Positions 56,569 to 64,000 of a DNA stretch of 64,000 nt are shown in pieces (position 1 is the stretch's first letter; every line of letters begins with the position of its first letter). The DNA is taken from NCBI GenBank assembly GCA_021817045.1, contig JAKAWG010000011.1:1-64000 (forward strand), in the 5' to 3' direction. A program made the position numbers and the translations under genes. The notes beneath the pieces are model-generated. The model searched no databases, was not told the DNA's origin, and was given only the letters and a program-made list of their open reading frames with translations. The stretch comes from Acidobacteriota bacterium (lineage in GTDB: Bacteria > Acidobacteriota > Terriglobia > UBA7540).

Positions 56569-59052
56569 TTACCACCTGAAGCCCTCGCCGCCCAACGTGA
56601 ACTTTACTCCCGCGCGAAAGTTGTAGGGAAGGGCGGGGTATCCGAATGCCGCCATATAGTGCTGGTCCAAGAGATTTCCCATGCTGGTGTAAAGCGTGAC
56701 GCCGTGCCGAAGGTTGTACCATCCACTGAAGTCCACCAGTTGATAGCCCATCAACAGGTTTCGATTGGGCAGCAGCATGGTGTTTCCAAAGTAGCCGTCG
56801 GTGAGAAACGTGCTGTCATCGGACCGGCTGACGAAGAAACCGGTCAAATCAAAACCGTAGCGCCGCTTGGCGTACCCAACCAGCAGGCTGCCGGTTTGGG
56901 GTGGCCGGCGGAAAGGTCTGCCGCCGACCAAGGGCGAGAAGGCCCCGATCGGAATGTTGGGGAATGCGGGATTAATCGCCGGAAAGAGCGCGCTGCTCGC
57001 GAACGACCTCGTGACGAGCGCATCGAGATACGTGTAAGTCGCCTTAAGAATCCAGTTGCTGCCCGGACTGAGGTCGACCTCAGTCTCCGCGCCCTGGCTT
57101 CGGAATGAGTCCGAATTAATGGTGGCGCCGCTCGTCGCCTCGGCGACGACCGCCGCGGGTACGCCAAGTTGGGGCAGGGCGCTTTGAGGAACGTCATCAA
57201 TGAGGTCGAAAAAGCGGTCGTGAAAAAAGGTCAGGCTGAGGCGCGCTCGTTCGCTCCAGAAGCCTTGCTCAATTCCGGCATCCAGCGTGGTGCTCCGCTC
57301 GGCCCCGACCGGCGAAATATGATACTGGTTGATCAGTTGGGTGCCGTCCGGCAATGTCGAAAGCAGGTTGAAGAGTGAAGCCGTCTGATCGAAGATGCTT
57401 GGTTCTTCGATCCCTGTGCCAAAGTTGAATCGCAGCTTCGTGTGGCCTACAAGCCGCGTAGACGACGGCTGCCTCAGATAGTAGGCGGCTGAGACGCGAG
57501 GCGTGGCCGCGAAGCCAAAGACTGCATTGTCGTCCAGGCCCACGCCGGCCGTGGCAAAGGCGCGCTGCCACAAGGCGCTGTGAACCTCGAGAAAGCCGTT
57601 GATGTTGTTCCGTGTGCTGGTCGAGCGGGGCAAGCCGGAAGACTGAGTAAACCCGTACTCGTGATCGTACTCAAAGCCGGCTGTGGCCCCGGCGGCGGGA
57701 GCGAAGAAATATTCGGATTGAGCATAAGCGGACTGGACCCACGTGCGCGAGTCGAAAAGCTGCGGATAGGCGCCTCCGTAATCGAGGATGGCCTGGCCGT
57801 GCGTGCAGAATCCGTTGGCCCCGCAGATCGTCGCCGGCTCGCCCAGGTAGTTAGGGCCAAAACCAAACGGGTTAAACGGCTCGCCGACGGCGGAAGGATC
57901 GTCAAAGTGGTAGTTAATGTTGGTCGAGGTCAGGCGCAACATGTTATCCCAGCGCGGCGTTGTCTGGTTCTGCGCAGTCAGCCCAACGTAGGTATCCTGC
58001 TGACGCTGGAAAGAATTGTTTGGAATGCCGTACAAATACAAGGCATCGGAAACGCCAAGACCGGTAGCGTCGTGGTGAACCGTCAGGCGGACGCTGCTGG
58101 ATGTGCTCGGCTCCCAGCCAAAATTTCCTGAATATGTGGCGTTGTGAAACGAATTATTGGGCAGGCTATTTTGCGTATCGAACCGCATGAAATCCGAGTA
58201 ATAGTCAAACCGCCGAAAAATACCGCTTATCGAGGCGTCTTGCTGCAAGGTGTTGAAATTCCCTCCGTCGGCCGAATAAGTGATTTCCGGTTGGGGTGTA
58301 GTCCCGCGCGGCGTCGTAATGCTGATGACGGAAGCGAGCGCATCGCTCCCGTAAACGACGCTGTTCGGCCCGCGCAGCACTTCAATGCTATCGACGCCGC
58401 TCGCCGCAGCGTTGGCAAAATCAAATTCGCCGCCGATGTCGTTAGCAGGAACTCCGTCGAAGAGGACCTTGTTGAAGTTTTCGTCTCCGCCGCGAACGAA
58501 CACGGATGTAACTGCACCGCGTTGCCCGCTTTGAACTACGTTGACGCCGGGCACCAGGCGAAGCGCATCAGCCACGTCCAGCTTGTCTAAGGCCTCGATC
58601 TCTCGGTGGTCAATCACGCTGACAGAAGCGCCCACCTGGGATTCGGGCAGTTTGGTTCCTGTATCGGACACCACCACTTGCTGCCGAAGCAAGCCGACGG
58701 CAAGCATTACACTAAGAGTTGCTTTCCCCGCGCTCGGCAGAAAGATGGTGGCGCTTTTTTGCGGCTGGAAGCCTTTCGCCTCGACGCGGACGTGATACCT
58801 TCCGGTTCTCTTTGGTTGGAAGACAAAAACGCCTTGCCGATTTGTCCGGGTTTGGCTGACGGCCTTTTGAGAACGAAACAAAGTCACCCTAGCACTCGGA
58901 ACCGCCGCTCCAAGTGGGTCCAGAACGCGGCCGTGAATAGTTCCGGAATTGGCCGCCTGCGCGGGTGAGCATGCTAACAAGCAGAGTGAGAAAAGGAAAG
59001 CGGAGAAGCATAACAGTAGGGCTTCGTGACCGGTGAGCGGATGCTTCAACAT
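56569..59052 (-). CDS. TonB-dependent receptor, probable cobalamin/corrinoid transporter
   Basis: An 827-residue outer-membrane protein. Signal peptide at residues 1-33 (ALLLCFSAFLFSLCLLACSP). Then a carboxypeptidase-regulatory-like domain (GTIHGRVLDPLGAAVPSARV, residues 37-115), the plug (VVSDTGTKLPESQVGASVSV, VPGVNVVQSGQRGAVTSVFV, EVLRGPNSVVYGSDALASVI) and a 22-strand barrel ending in an aromatic residue (GGEGFRW). The plug motifs match BtuB-like receptors. Its ATG directly follows the cobO stop (TAGATG) and the operon is under a cobalamin riboswitch, so corrinoid uptake is the best reading. It is longer than E. coli BtuB. Confidence 0.85.
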   Translation of the reverse strand: MLKHPLTGHEALLLCFSAFLFSLCLLACSPAQAANSGTIHGRVLDPLGAAVPSARVTLFRSQKAVSQTRTNRQGVFVFQPKRTGRYHVRVEAKGFQPQKSATIFLPSAGKATLSVMLAVGLLRQQVVVSDTGTKLPESQVGASVSVIDHREIEALDKLDVADALRLVPGVNVVQSGQRGAVTSVFVRGGDENFNKVLFDGVPANDIGGEFDFANAAASGVDSIEVLRGPNSVVYGSDALASVISITTPRGTTPQPEITYSADGGNFNTLQQDASISGIFRRFDYYSDFMRFDTQNSLPNNSFHNATYSGNFGWEPSTSSSVRLTVHHDATGLGVSDALYLYGIPNNSFQRQQDTYVGLTAQNQTTPRWDNMLRLTSTNINYHFDDPSAVGEPFNPFGFGPNYLGEPATICGANGFCTHGQAILDYGGAYPQLFDSRTWVQSAYAQSEYFFAPAAGATAGFEYDHEYGFTQSSGLPRSTSTRNNINGFLEVHSALWQRAFATAGVGLDDNAVFGFAATPRVSAAYYLRQPSSTRLVGHTKLRFNFGTGIEEPSIFDQTASLFNLLSTLPDGTQLINQYHISPVGAERSTTLDAGIEQGFWSERARLSLTFFHDRFFDLIDDVPQSALPQLGVPAAVVAEATSGATINSDSFRSQGAETEVDLSPGSNWILKATYTYLDALVTRSFASSALFPAINPAFPNIPIGAFSPLVGGRPFRRPPQTGSLLVGYAKRRYGFDLTGFFVSRSDDSTFLTDGYFGNTMLLPNRNLLMGYQLVDFSGWYNLRHGVTLYTSMGNLLDQHYMAAFGYPALPYNFRAGVKFTLGGEGFRW

Positions 59053-59610
59053 CTAGAATTCGATTCCTTTCTGCGCCGAGATTCCCTGCTCAAAAGGGTG
59101 TTTGATTTCGCACATTTCGGTGACCAAGTCTGCTATTTCCACGAGCTCCGGTCTGGCATCCCGACCTGTGAGAATGACGTGCAGCATGGCCGGCTTGTTC
59201 TTCAGAAATTCCACGACGTCTTCAATCGCCAGAAAGCCGTAACTCAGCGCGTAGTTGATTTCATCAAGGATGACGATGTCGTAGTTTCCGGAAAGGATCT
59301 TTTCCTTGCCGGCCTCCCAGGCTTTGCGAACCATGGCCTTATCAACCTCAACATCTTTGCTTTCCCACGTGAAGCCTTGTCCCATCGGAACAATTTCAAA
59401 CGTCTCGAGCTTTGGCGCGCTGCGCAGCTCTCCGGATTTCCATTTCCCTTTGAAGAACTGCAACATGATGACCTTCATGCCGTATCCGCAGGCGCGCAAC
59501 GCTACACCCAGCGCCGCCGTCGTCTTTCCCTTTCCGTTTCCGGTGTTGATGATGATCAGACCTTTCTTCTTGTGGGCTGTCACCCCCGCTCGCGTGACGG
59601 CGGTTTTCAT
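59053..59610 (-). CDS. cobO: Cob(I)yrinic acid a,c-diamide adenosyltransferase (CobO/BtuR)
   Basis: A 185-residue enzyme putting the adenosyl group on the corrinoid cobalt. The P-loop GNGKGKTTAALG begins at residue 24 (unusual phosphate loop typical of this family), followed by KVIMLQFFKGKWKSGE, YDIVILDEINYAL and VILTGRDARPELVEIADLVT. The ATG at 59610 has GAGGAG upstream and overlaps the cobB stop (TTATGA), indicating translational coupling. A longer frame to 59712 lies inside cobB and is rejected. Length is typical of CobA/CobO/BtuR proteins. Confidence 0.93.
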   Translation of the reverse strand: MKTAVTRAGVTAHKKKGLIIINTGNGKGKTTAALGVALRACGYGMKVIMLQFFKGKWKSGELRSAPKLETFEIVPMGQGFTWESKDVEVDKAMVRKAWEAGKEKILSGNYDIVILDEINYALSYGFLAIEDVVEFLKNKPAMLHVILTGRDARPELVEIADLVTEMCEIKHPFEQGISAQKGIEF

Positions 59611-61043
59611 AACGTCTCCTCGCGTATGGCGTCGTCCTTCAGGCTGCTGTGGCCGTGCTGAAGCCTCGCACGGCGACCGCTCGCGGCGCGGCGAATGTTC
59701 TCCACCAAGCAAACTGCCATATTCGGGTTGGACAAGAAGTGCAAATGAATGTAACTCGCCAAAACGTTCTTTATTCGGAACCCTTCTTCCTCTTCACGTC
59801 CACTTGATGGATAGCGCACAAGATAATTCCGTGCGATGTTTCCCACTTCGGTGATTGTCGAGCAATGAAAGCTATGTCCGCGCGCCGCGTCGCCCGCTGG
59901 ACCCCATAAACCTTCCGCATTCAGCCGAACTTCCGCATAACCAAACTTCACCAAGCGATCGGTCATTTGTACGCGGAGTGGCATGAGACCCGCCATGGGA
60001 AAACTTTGTCCTTCGCGGTCCACAATCTCCTCCCCGAGCAGCATCAAGCCTCCACACTCCGCGTAGATAGGGCCGCCATTTTGTCCAAACTGGCGGATCG
60101 CGTCGAGCATGGGCCGCTTGCCACTCAGTTTGCCGGCATACAACTCGGGATAGCCTCCCCCTAGGTAAAGCGCGTCAAGAAGGGGCGGAAGGCTCTTGTC
60201 GTTTAGCGGGCTGAACTCGACAATCTCCGCGCCACACGCCCGCAGCGCCTCAAGGTTCTCTTCGTAGTAAAAGGAGAATGCACGGTCTCGCGCGACTCCG
60301 ACTCGAAGGGCGCACGGGGTTGCCGGCGAGACCTTCTTGGCAGGCTGAATTCGAATGTCCGGAACGCGCACCAGAAGCGCGTGCAGGTCGATCCAGCGCT
60401 CGGCCATACCGGCCAGCATGGAGATAGCCTCTTCGGTCAGGCAGTTCTCTTCGGCGGTCTGCAGCCCCAAGTAACGTTCTGGAATGCGGATCTTCTCATT
60501 TTGCGGGAGGCAGCCGAGCAGCGGTGCGGAACAATCGTTTGCCATAGCTTCCCGCAATATCCGGATGTGTCCCTCTCCACCAACCTTATTAAAGATCACC
60601 CCCACGATCTTCACCTTGGGGTCGAAGACCTCAAATCCACGAACTATTGCCGCCGCGCTCTCGGCCATGGCTGAAGCGTCCACAACCAGGACCACCGGCA
60701 GTCCCAGCAGCTTTGCCAACTCGGCGGTGCTACCAGACTTGCCGCGCACCCCATCAAAAAGGCCCATCACCCCCTCGACGATGCAAGCATCCGCATTTTG
60801 GGCGGCTGAATAAAAAATTTCCCGGTTGGTCTCCGGGCTCAGCATCCACCCGTCAAGATTGCGCGCCGGGCGGCCGCACACACGGGCGTGATGGCCTGGA
60901 TCAATAAAGTCCGGGCCGCATTTGAATGGCTGAACTTTCAGGCCCTTTTTGCGCAAGGCCGCCGCGAGCGCCAGGCTCACTGTTGTCTTGCCTGATCCAC
61001 TTGCCGGGGCGGTAATCACACAGCCCTTCACAGTTCTACCCAT
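59607..61043 (-). CDS. cobB: Cobyrinate a,c-diamide synthase CobB
   Basis: A 478-residue enzyme amidating the a and c side chains of (hydrogeno)cobyrinate with glutamine and ATP. N-terminal ATPase: VITAPASGSGKTTVSLALAA, KCGPDFIDPGHHA and EGVMGLFDGVRGKSGSTAEL. C-terminal amidotransferase half: LYLGGGYPELYAGKLSGKRP, nucleophile Cys in YAECGGLMLLGE (near residue 329) and ASYIHLHFLSNP with the catalytic His. First gene after the cobalamin riboswitch. The start has no obvious ribosome-binding site, which may reflect riboswitch control of translation initiation. Both CobB and CobQ type enzymes are present, so late corrin amidation can run locally. Confidence 0.93.
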   Translation of the reverse strand: MGRTVKGCVITAPASGSGKTTVSLALAAALRKKGLKVQPFKCGPDFIDPGHHARVCGRPARNLDGWMLSPETNREIFYSAAQNADACIVEGVMGLFDGVRGKSGSTAELAKLLGLPVVLVVDASAMAESAAAIVRGFEVFDPKVKIVGVIFNKVGGEGHIRILREAMANDCSAPLLGCLPQNEKIRIPERYLGLQTAEENCLTEEAISMLAGMAERWIDLHALLVRVPDIRIQPAKKVSPATPCALRVGVARDRAFSFYYEENLEALRACGAEIVEFSPLNDKSLPPLLDALYLGGGYPELYAGKLSGKRPMLDAIRQFGQNGGPIYAECGGLMLLGEEIVDREGQSFPMAGLMPLRVQMTDRLVKFGYAEVRLNAEGLWGPAGDAARGHSFHCSTITEVGNIARNYLVRYPSSGREEEEGFRIKNVLASYIHLHFLSNPNMAVCLVENIRRAASGRRARLQHGHSSLKDDAIREETL

Positions 61044-61195
61044 GACGTGCAGTGGCGACGATCGCCCGTCACCTTTTCGTGTACCGCACCACGGCGAGGT
61101 CCCACGAAGGATTACACGAAGATCGCATGGCCTTTGATGGAGACGAATTCGACTGGACGCTCATCGATCTTCCAATCCCGAAGCCGATTCAAGCT

Positions 61196-61372
61196 GATGC
61201 GGGCGCCTGGCCGGTCTCCTGACTTGCGTCTCGTAGAACCAAGGTTGCCTTCCCAGGACCTTCAAATCCCAGTGGCTTCTATGACCCGGTTCTCCACGCT
61301 TACAGTGGGGGTGCCGTGCCGGATTTTCACCGGCTTCCCATTTAGCCAGACAATCTGTCTTATAGCGCAGCG
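61196..61372 (-). promoter_or_regulatory. Cobalamin riboswitch
   Basis: Read on the minus strand, the leader contains GGGAAGCCGGTGAAAATCCG, then GCACGGCACCCCCACTGTAA, the B12-box-like GAAGCCACTGG, then GGGAAGGC and, near the 3' end, GCAAGTCAGGAGACC. This order and spacing is that of class I cobalamin riboswitches, which fold on binding adenosylcobalamin and shut off expression. It lies 150 nt upstream of cobB and 47 nt from the divergent dinB start. No clear intrinsic terminator follows, so translational control is likely. A 27-codon frame ending KGHAIFV is open between riboswitch and cobB. Confidence 0.92.
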
Positions 61373-61418
61373 AGCCGTCAGGAGTCAAGTTCAACTCCGA
61401 GCAAGGTATCATAGAGCG

Positions 61419-62597
61419 ATGATCCGCCAGATTCTGCACGTTGACATGGACGCGTTTTACGTCTCAGTGGAGGAGCTATTGGACCCTTCATTGACCGGCA
61501 AGGCAGTGATTGTCGGGGGAGATCCGGAAGGTCGCGGCGTGGTAGCTTCGGCCAGCTATGAAGCGCGCAAGTTCGGCGTGCGTTCCGCCATGCCGCTGCA
61601 GCAGGCCAAGCGGCGCTGCCCGCACGCAGTCTTCATTCGCGGCCATTATGCAAAATACAGCGAATGGTCCAGCAAAATTCATCACATTTTTTCGCGTTTC
61701 ACACCCCTGGTGGAAATGGTGAGCGTCGATGAGGCCTATCTCGATCTCACCGGCTGCAACCTCCTGCACGGTCCGGCGCTGCGTGCGGCGGACACCCTGA
61801 TCCGCACGATCAAGCAAGAGACGGGGTTAAGGTGTTCTGTGGGCGCGTCAACTTCCCACGTCGTTTCCAAGATTGCCTCTGATTTGGCGAAGCCCCACGG
61901 CTTGATGTGTGTCTTTCCAGCTTGTGAAGCCGCTTTTCTCGCTCCATTACCGATTCGGCGAATGCCAGGTGTGGGCAAAGTCACTGAGGCCAAGCTGTTG
62001 ATCTTGGGAATCAAAACCATCGGCGACGCGCAACGGCGAAGGCGGGAGGATCTCGAGCGGCAGTTTGGGAAATTCGGCGAGTGGCTTCACCGCAAGGCTT
62101 TCGGGCAGGACATTGAGGCCTACGCCTGGCACGATTCGGCCCGTTCCCTTAGCCACGAAACCACTTTCCCAAGCGACGTGGCCGATCTCGAAATCATTCA
62201 ACAAGCCCTGTCGCATCTTTCCCAGCGGCTTGCTTACAGGCTGCGCGATCATGGGGTCAAGGCTCAGACCATTGGCCTAAAACTTCGCTACGCAAACTTT
62301 CAAACCGTCTCGCGCGAGCGCGCCGTGCCTCAACCCACCTGCTTGGATTATGAGATTTTTCAGGCCGCTTTCGACCTGTTTCGCGCGACGTACGATCGCC
62401 GCCAGAAAGTCCGACTGCTCGGCGTGCGAGCCTCACACTTCACCTCACAGCCGCGCCAAGCGGACCTGTTCGAGGCGGAACGGGAGCAAAAGATGGGTCG
62501 CGCGCTGTACACCGCCGACCAGTTACGGAGCCGCTTTGGATTTGACGCCGTACGTCTCGCGCGCTCATTGGACAAGGGAAGGGAACCATCGTCGTGA
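61419..62597 (+). CDS. dinB: DNA polymerase IV (Y-family)
   Basis: A 392-residue error-prone polymerase for lesion bypass. The palm catalytic residues are present: ILHVDMDAFYVSVEELLDPS (Asp9, Asp11) and VEMVSVDEAYLDLTG (Asp104, Glu105). Steric-gate region FYVSVE, GGDPEGRGVVASASYEARKF and CSVGASTSHVVSKIASDLAK are typical, as are helix-hairpin-helix (RRMPGVGKVTEAKLLILGI) and a little-finger domain after 235. The C-terminus has QADLF, matching the beta-clamp binding motif QxxLF, though not at the extreme end. The ATG at 61419 was chosen; the frame upstream passes through the cobalamin riboswitch and is not coding. No LexA-like box was recognised. Confidence 0.93.
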   Translation: MIRQILHVDMDAFYVSVEELLDPSLTGKAVIVGGDPEGRGVVASASYEARKFGVRSAMPLQQAKRRCPHAVFIRGHYAKYSEWSSKIHHIFSRFTPLVEMVSVDEAYLDLTGCNLLHGPALRAADTLIRTIKQETGLRCSVGASTSHVVSKIASDLAKPHGLMCVFPACEAAFLAPLPIRRMPGVGKVTEAKLLILGIKTIGDAQRRRREDLERQFGKFGEWLHRKAFGQDIEAYAWHDSARSLSHETTFPSDVADLEIIQQALSHLSQRLAYRLRDHGVKAQTIGLKLRYANFQTVSRERAVPQPTCLDYEIFQAAFDLFRATYDRRQKVRLLGVRASHFTSQPRQADLFEAEREQKMGRALYTADQLRSRFGFDAVRLARSLDKGREPSS

Positions 62598-62608
62598 GCA
62601 GAGCCGGC

Positions 62609-63025
62609 TTAGCGCAGAAAGAGGCTGAACGTCAGCACCGCGAGGACAAAGGACGTGAAGAGGGTGTATTTCCAATTCTTTAATACGCCAAGGAAATACA
62701 ATACCGACACGCCAACGCGGAGGAAGGGCGTCAGCATCAAAACGGCGATGCCAAGATTGATGAATAGGCGTGGCCTGACCCTGCCCAGCACGGCCATCCG
62801 GACTTCCGACACGACGAATTGAAACAGGTTCATGCCGACGATGTGGTAGTCGAGCCAGAGCTTTCGTGTTTCGACCCACCGCCAGCACAGGCCAATGACG
62901 ACCAGCGCGAGGCTGAGGAGGACGCCGTAAAACAGGATATAGCCCACCACCGCGTCCATGTCCAACTGGCGCGCCGAGACTTGAACGGAATCCGTAGTAG
63001 CCGCCGAGGGTTCCAATCGCTCCAT
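62609..63025 (-). CDS. DUF1634 membrane protein
   Basis: A 138-residue protein with three membrane segments (VVGYILFYGVLLSLALVVIG, LFINLGIAVLMLTPFLRVGV, LFTSFVLAVLTFSLFL). This matches DUF1634 proteins, which typically accompany TauE/SafE exporters. The ATG overlaps the exporter stop (TGATG); a GTG one codon earlier is also open. It is likely to be an accessory subunit of the exporter; its exact role is unknown. Confidence 0.85.
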   Translation of the reverse strand: MERLEPSAATTDSVQVSARQLDMDAVVGYILFYGVLLSLALVVIGLCWRWVETRKLWLDYHIVGMNLFQFVVSEVRMAVLGRVRPRLFINLGIAVLMLTPFLRVGVSVLYFLGVLKNWKYTLFTSFVLAVLTFSLFLR

Positions 63026-63858
63026 CACCGAATAACCTGAATGCCTCTCACAATCATCTCAACCGCCAGAACGAGCAGGACAACCAGGAAAAAGCCTCTC
63101 ACCGAGCGGTTGGTCATGTGAACCAGCAACCGCGTTCCCAAGAACGCGCCTAGAACCACGCCCAGGATGACCGGCGCGGCCAATCCCGGATTGATCAGAC
63201 CGGCGACCAGGTAAACACTGGTTCCTGCCAACGCTGTTACCCCGATAATCAGATTGCTTGTCGTGGTGGAAACCTTAGGCGGGAGGCCCATGACCAAATC
63301 GTGAATCAGCACCTTCACGGCACCCGCGCCGATACCCAGGAGGCCGGCAATCATGCCGGCCCCAAACATCATCGGAGCCCCCAAATAAGCTCGCCGACCT
63401 TTGTATGCGATCGTTTCGTCTATGGCCTCGTCGTGGTAAGAGCCCTCAAGTTCGAGCCAGCGCGAAATGGAATCCTGGGTTGCAGTTCCCTGCCAGGTTT
63501 GATGACCGGCGAAGAGCAGTGCGGCCCACGAACTCAAGAGCACGCATCCGAAGGCAATGTAAAGTGGCTGCGGCGACGACGCGAGGGTGATGCGAGCGCC
63601 AGCCAAAGCGCCGATGATGGTGAACATCTCGAGAAACATCCCGACCTTCAGGTTGGTGATGTGATCGCGGACATAGGCTGAGGCCGAGCCGCTGGAAGTA
63701 GCGATAACCGAAAGAATGCTAATGGCGATAGCGTGCTTGATGTCAACGCCGAGAAGTGTGAGCGCGGGAATGAGGATGATCCCGCCACCCATTCCGCTCA
63801 TCGCGCCTACGAAGCCGGCCAGGATCGAAACGGGCAAAAGCAGTTGAAATGGGATCAT
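63025..63858 (-). CDS. Sulfite exporter TauE/SafE family permease (TSUP)
   Basis: A 277-residue inner-membrane transporter of the TSUP family, whose members move sulfur-containing or organic anions. It has about eight hydrophobic segments in two repeated halves: ILAGFVGAMSGMGGGIILIP near the start and GAGMIAGLLGIGAGAVKVLI in the second half, both carrying the family glycine-rich signature. A soluble loop of about 40 residues (HQTWQGTATQDSISRWLELE) separates them. First gene of a pair with DUF1634. The substrate cannot be told from sequence. Confidence 0.9.
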   Translation of the reverse strand: MIPFQLLLPVSILAGFVGAMSGMGGGIILIPALTLLGVDIKHAIAISILSVIATSSGSASAYVRDHITNLKVGMFLEMFTIIGALAGARITLASSPQPLYIAFGCVLLSSWAALLFAGHQTWQGTATQDSISRWLELEGSYHDEAIDETIAYKGRRAYLGAPMMFGAGMIAGLLGIGAGAVKVLIHDLVMGLPPKVSTTTSNLIIGVTALAGTSVYLVAGLINPGLAAPVILGVVLGAFLGTRLLVHMTNRSVRGFFLVVLLVLAVEMIVRGIQVIR

Positions 63859-63941
63859 GCGAGCCTCAAATTTTCAGACAACGGGGGCAATAAGCGGGCC
63901 CAGGCCCGTTCCCGTTCGATCTGTTCAGGAATGAATACCAT

Positions 63942-63962
63942 ATACTACCGAAAGCGGGGTAT
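63942..63962. promoter_or_regulatory. Candidate operator upstream of the TauE/SafE pair
   Basis: ATACTACC-GAAAGC-GGGGTAT is an imperfect palindrome about 85 nt upstream of the exporter start. ATAC..CC / GG..GTAT half-sites resemble operators of CsoR/FrmR-type repressors, some of which control sulfur-related transporters. No regulator gene is in view. Confidence 0.3.
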
Positions 63963-64000
63963 CCTGTCAAGCCAACGGCTACGATGATAGGCTAGAAACA

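Noticed and set aside
61047-61418. Upstream extension of dinB
   Set aside because: The frame reads through the complement of the cobalamin riboswitch; Y-polymerase homology starts exactly at the ATG of 61419.

Overview
The window is most consistent with a chromosomal segment of an Acidobacteriota-like soil bacterium. This is an inference from gene content: several exported sugar-active enzymes with Tat-type leaders, MacB-type transporters with paired permeases, a TonB-dependent receptor with an N-terminal carboxypeptidase-regulatory-like domain, and many dispersed palindromes between genes. No rRNA or tRNA gene was seen to fix the taxonomy.

Layout, left to right. (1) 1-1500: the C-terminal end of a type ISP restriction-modification protein, reading through repeat DNA, then 0.9 kb of repeats. 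(2) 1.5-9.3 kb: three large glycan-degrading enzymes, GH38-like, GH78 rhamnosidase-like and GH115-like. (3) 9.4-20 kb: two minus-strand housekeeping operons, ABC ATPase / ABC-2 permease / DUF167, and cysteine desulfurase / mnmA / lhr-type helicase / Ca2+:H+ antiporter. (4) 20.3-28.6 kb: amtB, then a MacA adaptor, MacB-type ATPase, two FtsX-type permeases and an unknown membrane-anchored protein. (5) 28.6-31.3 kb: pepA, smpB and rhaM. (6) 31.4-38.3 kb: a rhamnose catabolic block (rhaI, rhaB, SDR, rhamnonate dehydratase-like) next to a graveyard of broken genes: a collapsed hicBA locus, a gutted bifunctional rhamnulose-1-phosphate aldolase/dehydrogenase and a dead GIY-YIG nuclease flanked by inverted palindromes. 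(7) 38.6-47.7 kb: an exported AGE-family protein, small membrane or secreted proteins, a short DUF3800 protein, a SecA with a 143-residue internal insert, and an MFS transporter. (8) 48.2-54.8 kb: a four-gene plus-strand cluster of unknown protein, DUF362, ApbE and an exported clan GH-A-like hydrolase. (9) 54.8-61.4 kb: a cobalamin operon (cobB, cobO, TonB receptor, cobQ) behind a clear cobalamin riboswitch. (10) 61.4-64 kb: dinB, then a TauE/SafE-type exporter with its DUF1634 partner and a candidate operator.

How it fits together: rhamnosides released by the GH78 enzyme would yield L-rhamnose, which RhaM, RhaI and RhaB would take to rhamnulose-1-phosphate. The local aldolase is destroyed, while the dehydratase/SDR pair for a non-phosphorylative route is intact. 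The cysteine desulfurase probably supplies sulfur to MnmA, its operon partner. The least explained pieces are the DUF362-ApbE-hydrolase cluster, the SecA insert, and a roughly 175-nt non-coding element present in two diverged copies (1305-1480 and 40334-40508).
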